This document shows positions 15,493 to 21,198 of a DNA stretch of 21,198 nucleotides, in pieces. Positions within the stretch are counted from its first letter, which is position 1, and each line of letters starts with the position of its first letter. The notes under the pieces are model-generated. The model was given only the letters and a program-made list of their open reading frames with translations, had not been told where the DNA came from and did not search any database. This DNA comes from UBA970 sp049419605 (GTDB lineage: Bacteria; Bacillota_I; Bacilli_A; RFN20; CAG-826), in NCBI GenBank assembly GCA_049419605.1, contig JBMSKF010000015.1:1-21198 (forward strand), given 5' to 3'. Made by a program: the position numbers and the translations under genes.

Positions 15493-17364
15493 ATGAATTT
15501 ATATAGTTGGTTCATTAAACACAAACTTAAATTTGAAGTATTAGCTGTAGTTATTTCACTCGTCTTTATGATTGTGGGTGGTTTAACAGAAACACTATCC
15601 ACCAGTCCAATTTTTTGGGGTTTAGCTTTCGCAATTGGTGGATTTGCTAAAGCAGTTGAAGGTGTAACGAAAACCATTCAAGAAAAATCATTAAATGTTG
15701 AGTTTTTAATGATTGCAGCATCCATTGCAGCGTTTTTAACAGGTGAATATGCTGAGGGTGCGGTTTTGATTTTTATTTTTGCCGTAAGTGGTGTTTTAGA
15801 AGAGTTTGCAACGGCACAAACAGAAAAAGCACTAACGAATCTACTTAAAATCGCTCCAAAAAACGCGATTAAAATTGTGAATGGTGTTGAAGTAACTGTT
15901 GAAATCACTCATTTGTTATTGAATGATATCGTTGTCGTAAAGCCAGGTCAACAAATCCCAGCAGATGGTGTGATTACCAAAGGTGGGGCAGCAATTGATC
16001 AATCCTCGATTACAGGAGAGTTTAATCCGAGCGAAAAACTAGTCGGCGATCAAGTTTTTGCAGGTTCTATGGTTATTAATGCGCCGATTCTTGTACAAGT
16101 GACGAAAGATCCTCAGCAATCCGTTGTCCAAAAGATGATTCAATTAATTAAAAGAGCTCAAGAAGAAAAAACACGTTCAGAAAAAAGAATTTCATTGTTT
16201 GAGAAAGTTTATGTTTATGTGGTTATTGGTCTTGCATTATTTGTCATTTTTTTTACGCCTTCATTAGGGTGGCTTTCAGAAAGCGAAGCATTTCGTAGAG
16301 GTATTATTGTTTTAGTAGTTGCCTCACCATGTGCTTTAGTCGCATCGATTACACCTGCATTGTTATCCACGTTATCCCATGCAGCAAAAAAGGGAATCCT
16401 GATTAAAAGTGGCCGTTACATTGAAATTTTAAAGCATATTAATGTCGTTGCGTTCGATAAAACCGGAACATTGACAACGGGAAAACCTAAAGTTGTAGAT
16501 CATGTATTTGAAACAAAAGAGGAAGAAGAACGATTACTTCCAATTGTTGTTGCCGCAGAAAAACTCTCCAATCATCCCCTGGCAAAAGCTATTTCTTTGC
16601 ATTTCCAAAAGGTAAAACCTATTTCTGTAGAATTAAAAGAAATTCCAGGTCGAGGTTTAGAAGTAAAATCAAAAACAAATGGTATCCAAATAGGTAATTT
16701 CCCATTTAAATCTCAAAAGACTTTGCAGGAAAAATTAGTAAAATCTAGTAACGAAGGAAAAACACTTGTTAATATTATTGAAGACGGAATCCTTAAAGGT
16801 TTTATCGCATTACAAGATACCGTAAGAGAGGATTCAAGATTAGCCATTGAGCAGTTAAAAGAACTATCCATTGAACCTGTCATGCTGACAGGTGACAAAA
16901 AAGAAACCGCTTATGCGATTGCTCAAAAAATGAACATTCAAACGATCCATGCAGAATGTTTACCAGAAACCAAAGTGTCTGTTGTTCGAACCTACATAAA
17001 CCAAGGAAAGAAGGTGCTGATGATTGGTGATGGCATCAATGATGCCCCCGCACTAGCTACAGCGTCGATTGGTGTTTCGATGGGTGATGGAACCGATGTT
17101 TCATTAGAAACTGCCGACATCGTAATGATGAATAATCAATTACAAAATATTCCTTACTTGGTCAAACTTTCAAAAGTAACACAAAGAATTATCACCCAGA
17201 ATGTCGTATTTTCGATCGCAGTCATCTTTGTATTGTTGGTTTCAAACTTATTAGGCATTGTGATACTAAGATATGGTGTGATTAGTCACGAATTATCAAC
17301 CATTCTTGTTATTATCAATAGTCTTAGATTGCTATCTAGTAATAAGAAACCATTGAGGATTTGA
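15493..17364 (+). CDS. P1B-type heavy-metal-transporting ATPase
   Basis: About 623 residues from ATG 15493; ATGs at 15445 and 15463 are in frame but overlap the LRR gene, and none has a clear ribosome site. Motifs: TGE (174-176, actuator), SPC (278-280, metal path in the membrane), DKTGT with phosphorylated Asp322, SNHP with the P1B hallmark His361-Pro362, GDGINDAP hinge, and HELST (599-603) in the last membrane segment. No N-terminal metal-binding domain or CxxC is present. SPC with HExxT and no such domain points to the P1B-4 group (Fe/Co/Zn/Cd exporters such as PfeT and CtpD) and not to copper pumps, which carry CPC. Substrate cannot be fixed from sequence. It uses ATP to expel metal across the membrane. 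Its stop is one base before the GH13 start. Confidence 0.92.
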   Translation: MNLYSWFIKHKLKFEVLAVVISLVFMIVGGLTETLSTSPIFWGLAFAIGGFAKAVEGVTKTIQEKSLNVEFLMIAASIAAFLTGEYAEGAVLIFIFAVSGVLEEFATAQTEKALTNLLKIAPKNAIKIVNGVEVTVEITHLLLNDIVVVKPGQQIPADGVITKGGAAIDQSSITGEFNPSEKLVGDQVFAGSMVINAPILVQVTKDPQQSVVQKMIQLIKRAQEEKTRSEKRISLFEKVYVYVVIGLALFVIFFTPSLGWLSESEAFRRGIIVLVVASPCALVASITPALLSTLSHAAKKGILIKSGRYIEILKHINVVAFDKTGTLTTGKPKVVDHVFETKEEEERLLPIVVAAEKLSNHPLAKAISLHFQKVKPISVELKEIPGRGLEVKSKTNGIQIGNFPFKSQKTLQEKLVKSSNEGKTLVNIIEDGILKGFIALQDTVREDSRLAIEQLKELSIEPVMLTGDKKETAYAIAQKMNIQTIHAECLPETKVSVVRTYINQGKKVLMIGDGINDAPALATASIGVSMGDGTDVSLETADIVMMNNQLQNIPYLVKLSKVTQRIITQNVVFSIAVIFVLLVSNLLGIVILRYGVISHELSTILVIINSLRLLSSNKKPLRI

Positions 17365-17365
17365 T

Positions 17366-18907
17366 ATGGAAAAAAAACAAAGTCACTACCAAGAAAAAGC
17401 TTCCCAAAAACGAGATCTTTTTTTAGCAAGAGAAAAAGATTGGAGAAACGGTGGCATTGTTTATCAAATCTTTGTGGATCGTTTTGTTCCTTCAAGTAAC
17501 TTAAAAGCGAAAGCACACCTATATCAAGCACCAAGAAGTTTACAACCTTGGCATTCACTCCCACAAAGAGGATTTAAGGATGCCAAAACTCGATACTGGA
17601 CCCATGAATTAGCCTTCTGGGGTGGTGATCTTCAAAGTGTCATGACCAAACTGGATTATTTAAAGAATCTAGGCGTTAACACCGTTTATCTAAATCCCAT
17701 CTTTGAAGCGTATTCAAATCATAAATACGACACCTATGATTATGAAAAGATCTCTCCTGAATATGGAACGATTGAAGACCTAAAAAAGATGATTATCACC
17801 CTAAATAAAAAAGGGATGAAGTTGGTTTTAGACGGTGTCTTTAATCATATGGCAATTGAATCACCAAGATTTATTGAAGCAAGTAAACCCAATAGCCCCT
17901 TGCGCGACTGGTTTGTGTTTGGAAAAGAATTTCCAACTGGATTCCGTCTATGGCACAACGCACCAAGTCTTCCTGAACTTAACTTACCTAATCCAGCAGT
18001 AAGGGAGTACTTATTTTCGGGAGCTAACTCCATCGTCAAACGTTATATTAAGTTGGGAATTGATGGATGGCGGTTAGATACGGCAATTGAATTAGGTTAT
18101 CAATATCTTTCAGAATTAACAGAAGCAGCACATCAAGCAAATCCTCAATCTCTCGTCGTGGGAGAATTAAATAATTACCCTCAAGGTTGGGCTCCATCCA
18201 TGGACGGAACAATGTTATTACCCTTGAGAGATTTGATCATCCAAACAATGAAAGGTTCCATTCAACCCTATGTTTTTGCTGCCAATGTTGCACAAATGGT
18301 TGAAGAAACTGGAATTGAAACTATCTTAAAATCTTGGGTGCTTTTAGAGAATCATGATTTAGGAAGGATTGCGACCGATCTGAAAGATTGGGCTCAATAT
18401 CAACTTGCTAAAACTCTTCAATTCACCCTGCCCGGTACGATTAATTTATACATGGGTGAAGAAATAGGGACACCTGGTGGAGATGATCCGCTCAATCGGG
18501 CACCGATGAATTGGCAGATGGTTGAAAAAGGCAATCAATACCTTTCTCTACATCAAAAACTCATTCGTCTTAGACAACAAGAACGAGCCTTAAGAATTGG
18601 CGATATTAAATTCCTTCATAGTACCAATTTAATCGCTTATCTACGCACGACAGATCAAGTTGAAGAAATGGTTGTAGTCGTCATCAACCCAAGTGATAAA
18701 CCCATCAAGGAAACGATATTTATAACCGAACCCATGTTAAAGAGTCACAATCACTTTATCGACTTATTGACTGGTAAAGAAATTTTAACTTCATATGGTA
18801 TTTTATTACCCATCGAAATCCCAGCAAAAACAAGTTGGATATTAAAACCAAATTTAAAACCATTACATGGTTACACTGCATATAAGAATATTCAAGGTTC
18901 TTTTTAA
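17366..18907 (+). CDS. Cytoplasmic GH13 alpha-glucan hydrolase (neopullulanase/cyclomaltodextrinase-like)
   Basis: 513 residues, no signal peptide, so intracellular. All GH13 regions are present: DGVFNHM (region I), GWRLDTAIE with nucleophile Asp238 (II), VGELNN with acid/base Glu267 (III), LLENHD with Asp331 (IV). The FWGGDLQSV segment and NPIFEAYSNHKYDTYDY near residues 88-128 are typical of enzymes that cut imported maltodextrins or cyclodextrins. There is no N-terminal CBM34 domain of classical neopullulanases; a short 80-residue lead precedes the barrel, and a beta domain ends the protein. It should trim dextrins brought in by a sugar transporter. GAGG lies upstream of the ATG. It closes the plus-strand run; its stop overlaps the convergent sugar-binding gene. 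Exact specificity is open. Confidence 0.9.
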   Translation: MEKKQSHYQEKASQKRDLFLAREKDWRNGGIVYQIFVDRFVPSSNLKAKAHLYQAPRSLQPWHSLPQRGFKDAKTRYWTHELAFWGGDLQSVMTKLDYLKNLGVNTVYLNPIFEAYSNHKYDTYDYEKISPEYGTIEDLKKMIITLNKKGMKLVLDGVFNHMAIESPRFIEASKPNSPLRDWFVFGKEFPTGFRLWHNAPSLPELNLPNPAVREYLFSGANSIVKRYIKLGIDGWRLDTAIELGYQYLSELTEAAHQANPQSLVVGELNNYPQGWAPSMDGTMLLPLRDLIIQTMKGSIQPYVFAANVAQMVEETGIETILKSWVLLENHDLGRIATDLKDWAQYQLAKTLQFTLPGTINLYMGEEIGTPGGDDPLNRAPMNWQMVEKGNQYLSLHQKLIRLRQQERALRIGDIKFLHSTNLIAYLRTTDQVEEMVVVVINPSDKPIKETIFITEPMLKSHNHFIDLLTGKEILTSYGILLPIEIPAKTSWILKPNLKPLHGYTAYKNIQGSF

Positions 18908-20235
18908 TTAACAGCCTGAACGCTAGTTTCTAAAGTCGCTAACCATCCAGGAATTTTAGCAAAACTTAATTGTAATTGTCTCGCTTTTTCTTCTACTTTA
19001 AAATCGATAATAGCTTGAGTATCACTTCCATCCACTTGGCCATTGGTAATGGCTAGGTTAAGGGCCGTTGTCACCTTTGCATCAATACCTTTTGCTTCAT
19101 TAATAATTGCTTTTGCGAAAGCATCTGCTGGAGTCCAAAAGTAAGAAGAAACAGCTTTTGCTTGAGGTAAACCAAACTCACCTTGAGCAGTGAGAGCTTG
19201 GATGGGTCCAATTTGTTGAATCTCAGGATCTTGAATGGAGGCTAAATTTGAGGGTGCAATTTTGAGTTCTTTTGCTTTGATCGTTTGATTTTCTTCAGAT
19301 GTTAACCAATTGGCAAAAGCGTGTGCTTGTGCGGGTTGCGTTGAAAATGGATTTACACCGACCAAACGCGCACCGACCATGGAACCAAATTGATGCGTTT
19401 CACCGACCAAATTGGTATAGGTTGGCATTTTAATCGTACCCATATTTTCTCCCAGGATGTTTGTGATATCAGGAGCTTGCCAATATCCAGAAACTGCTGC
19501 AATAATTCCAGATTCCAATCTTCCGGCATTATTTTCTAAGAATAGAGTTGGAATTAAAGCGTTGGTATCTACAATTAAATTCGTTGCGTAATAGCTCATC
19601 ATTGCTTGAGCAGCCTCGACCCCATTTTGACTATTCCATGTGATTGTCTGGGTTTCACCATCCCAAGCGAGGGTATTTTCTGGTATAAACCACATGGTCA
19701 TTCCCCAACCACCCATTTGATCGATATTTATTTTTGTATTTAATGCCGCCGCCTTGGCAAGAATCGTGTCTAAAGAGGTCATTTCTTCTGCCGTGATATA
19801 ACGCTTGTCGTAGAACATATAAACCCCATTATCCGCTGTATAGGGGTAAGCATATAATTCGCCTTCAAAAGTTGAAACATCAACTGTCCAAGGGATATTT
19901 CGATTGGTAACGACTTGTTTGAATTGTTGAACTTTCGCTAAACCCCCAGCACGAACTAGACCAGGAAGTTGATCATCTAAAAATGAAAAAACATCGGCAC
20001 CTGAGGGGATATCTAATGTTAAAAAACCTTTTAATTCAACTTCGCTGACAGCAGCAATTTCAAATTCAATATCTAAATTAGGATTGGCCTCTAAGTATCG
20101 TTCCGCCGCCCCAAATAGGAAATTTTGTTCTTGTTGTGGACCCCAAACTTTAAGTTTGATAGTTTGAGCGGGCACACTGTTACCGCAAGCAGTTAAAAGA
20201 ATTCCGATTAACAGTACTTTCTTTATTTCAATCAT
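18904..20235 (-). CDS. malE: Maltose/maltodextrin-type ABC transporter solute-binding lipoprotein
   Basis: 443 residues. Lipobox LTAC places the lipidated Cys at 17. The sequence follows family 1 (MalE-type) binding proteins: IKLKVWGPQQE at the start, PNLDIEFE, GADVFSFLDDQLPGLVRAGG, and YAYPYTADNGVYMFYDKRYI. The C-terminal half includes ANWLTSEENQ. Perfect AAGGAGG lies eight bases before the ATG. It follows the amylase gene after 13 bases, which suggests it collects the amylase products. No permease genes follow; the gene ends against the convergent GH13 gene, with the two stops sharing TTAA. Ligand assignment to malto-oligosaccharides is by family and neighbour; other oligosaccharides remain possible. 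Confidence 0.88.
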   Translation of the reverse strand: MIEIKKVLLIGILLTACGNSVPAQTIKLKVWGPQQEQNFLFGAAERYLEANPNLDIEFEIAAVSEVELKGFLTLDIPSGADVFSFLDDQLPGLVRAGGLAKVQQFKQVVTNRNIPWTVDVSTFEGELYAYPYTADNGVYMFYDKRYITAEEMTSLDTILAKAAALNTKINIDQMGGWGMTMWFIPENTLAWDGETQTITWNSQNGVEAAQAMMSYYATNLIVDTNALIPTLFLENNAGRLESGIIAAVSGYWQAPDITNILGENMGTIKMPTYTNLVGETHQFGSMVGARLVGVNPFSTQPAQAHAFANWLTSEENQTIKAKELKIAPSNLASIQDPEIQQIGPIQALTAQGEFGLPQAKAVSSYFWTPADAFAKAIINEAKGIDAKVTTALNLAITNGQVDGSDTQAIIDFKVEEKARQLQLSFAKIPGWLATLETSVQAVN

Positions 20236-20248
20236 GTTGAAAACCTCC

Positions 20249-21198
20249 TTATTGAAGAATGAGGGTAGAAAACGCTGGAATGATCATGGTGTCTGAAGAA
20301 ACACTACCTTGGTTGGTTGTAGGATATATGCCTTCGAGTAAGGTTAAACCCAACGAATTACTAATAGTGATATCTCCACCTGTGACATTGGTGATCATGG
20401 TTAAATTGTTTTCACCTTGAGCATATTGCAAGGTGTATAGTTTTGGATCTAAATTAGGTGCAGTGATTGAAGCTTTTTCAATCACGTTATTATACTTATT
20501 ACGAATAGAAATTACTTTTTTATAGTGGTTCCATAGACTATTTGGAATTTCTTTAAGATCTTCAACACCCTTGGTGACTTGTAAACTCATGTTGTAATCT
20601 GCGGCAGAGGCCGGATTGGTTTGACCTGTTTGATCACCTTCTGACCAAATAAAAGGTAAGCGTTTATTTTCATCTCTACCCGATCCTTTAAGACCAATTT
20701 CTTCACCATAATACATAAACGGACGACCAGGCATGAGTAAATAAATAGAGGCGAGTAGTTTGTGGTAAAGTTCGTTATTTTCAACAAATTGGATTCCTGC
20801 GACTCGACTTTGATCGTGATTACTTAAAAACGGTGTATCAATCGCATCAGGTCTTAATGCAAAGAGGTTTTGGTTAAATAAAGCATTGACGCGAGCTAAA
20901 TCATAGCCCTGTTCTAATCGAACTCTATCGACAATTCGATTACCTGTGACCGAAACTGGAAAATTAAAATATGAATCTATTCGTCCAGGATAATATTGTA
21001 ATAACCCCGATGAAGTCATTGACCACGGACCTTCTGCAACAATAAAGCTATCAGGTTTTATTTCTTTAGCAGTATCTCCGAGCCAGGATAAAAATTCGAT
21101 ATTTCGATTGACATCCCCCGTGAAATAAGAGGTGACCGCATCTAGTCTAAATCCATCTACACCTAAATCAAACCAGTATTGCATAATCGCTTCAATTT
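20249..21198 (-). CDS. GH13 alpha-amylase, C-terminal part (5' end beyond window)
   Basis: The frame is open to the right edge, so the ATG at 21184 is internal: residues IEAI precede the visible MQYWFDLGVDGFRLDAVTS. Seen are GH13 region II (GFRLDAV, nucleophile Asp), region III (VAEGPW, acid/base Glu) and region IV (FLSNHDQSR), followed by FMYYGEEIGLKGSGRDENKR and a C-terminal beta domain. Region I and any signal peptide lie outside the window. These motifs resemble secreted or lipid-anchored alpha-amylases of Bacilli. It precedes the MalE-type gene by 13 bases in one transcription unit, so an extracellular role is likely but unproven here. Confidence 0.9.
   Translation of the reverse strand, partial: IEAIMQYWFDLGVDGFRLDAVTSYFTGDVNRNIEFLSWLGDTAKEIKPDSFIVAEGPWSMTSSGLLQYYPGRIDSYFNFPVSVTGNRIVDRVRLEQGYDLARVNALFNQNLFALRPDAIDTPFLSNHDQSRVAGIQFVENNELYHKLLASIYLLMPGRPFMYYGEEIGLKGSGRDENKRLPFIWSEGDQTGQTNPASAADYNMSLQVTKGVEDLKEIPNSLWNHYKKVISIRNKYNNVIEKASITAPNLDPKLYTLQYAQGENNLTMITNVTGGDITISNSLGLTLLEGIYPTTNQGSVSSDTMIIPAFSTLILQ

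Noticed and set aside
18858..18872. AACCAT-TAC-ATGGTT hairpin as a terminator for the MalE-type gene
   Set aside because: Six pairs with a three-base loop and no clear T-run; probably chance in coding sequence.

Overview
The window is AT-rich and gene-dense and looks like a free-living wall-less or deep-branching Bacilli/Mollicutes relative (Acholeplasma, Izemoplasma or similar). This is inferred from many lipoproteins with a lipobox followed by Ser/Thr-rich linkers, InlB-type B-repeats, BspA-type leucine-rich repeats, a mycoplasma-like OppF with a giant insertion, and a perfect Gram-positive cre site. TGA is a true stop here (it ends the genes closing at 7084, 12929, 15479 and 17364) and Trp is TGG, so the standard bacterial code applies and not the Mycoplasma/Spiroplasma code. 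No rRNA, tRNA, CRISPR, insertion sequence or phage gene was seen.

Layout. 1-3045 is read on the minus strand: an unrecognised partial gene (1-358), a small lipoprotein resembling a family 26 starch-binding module (427-903), a rho-independent terminator (940-975), and a large surface lipoprotein with a Ser-rich stalk, an Ig-like domain and an S41-type protease domain (994-3045). 3046-3356 is a divergent control region with a perfect cre operator and several promoter-like elements. 3357-5975 is an oversized family 5 (oligopeptide) solute-binding lipoprotein with an N-terminal InlB repeat, followed by a strong stem-loop and a consensus promoter. From 6116 to 18907 ten plus-strand genes are packed end to end with gaps of at most 13 nt or overlaps: oppB, oppC, oppD, oppF, a lipoprotein with three InlB repeats, two small membrane proteins, a Sel1/five-TM/BspA-LRR protein, a P1B-type metal ATPase and a cytoplasmic GH13 glucosidase. 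18904-21198 is minus strand: a MalE-type sugar-binding lipoprotein preceded by a GH13 alpha-amylase cut off by the window edge.

How they may work together. Two scavenging themes meet. The first is peptide use: a surface S41-like protease faces a peptide importer across a shared, probably carbon-catabolite-controlled region. The second is starch/maltodextrin use: a starch-binding-like lipoprotein, a probably exported amylase with a MalE-type binding protein, and a cytoplasmic GH13 enzyme to trim imported dextrins. The most unusual part is the Opp locus. The binding protein, OppC and OppF all carry large additions, OppD has lost all four cysteines of its C-terminal Fe-S-type motif, and the operon continues into a repeat lipoprotein and three membrane proteins of unknown role. 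That points to a remodelled surface uptake assembly, which remains inference.
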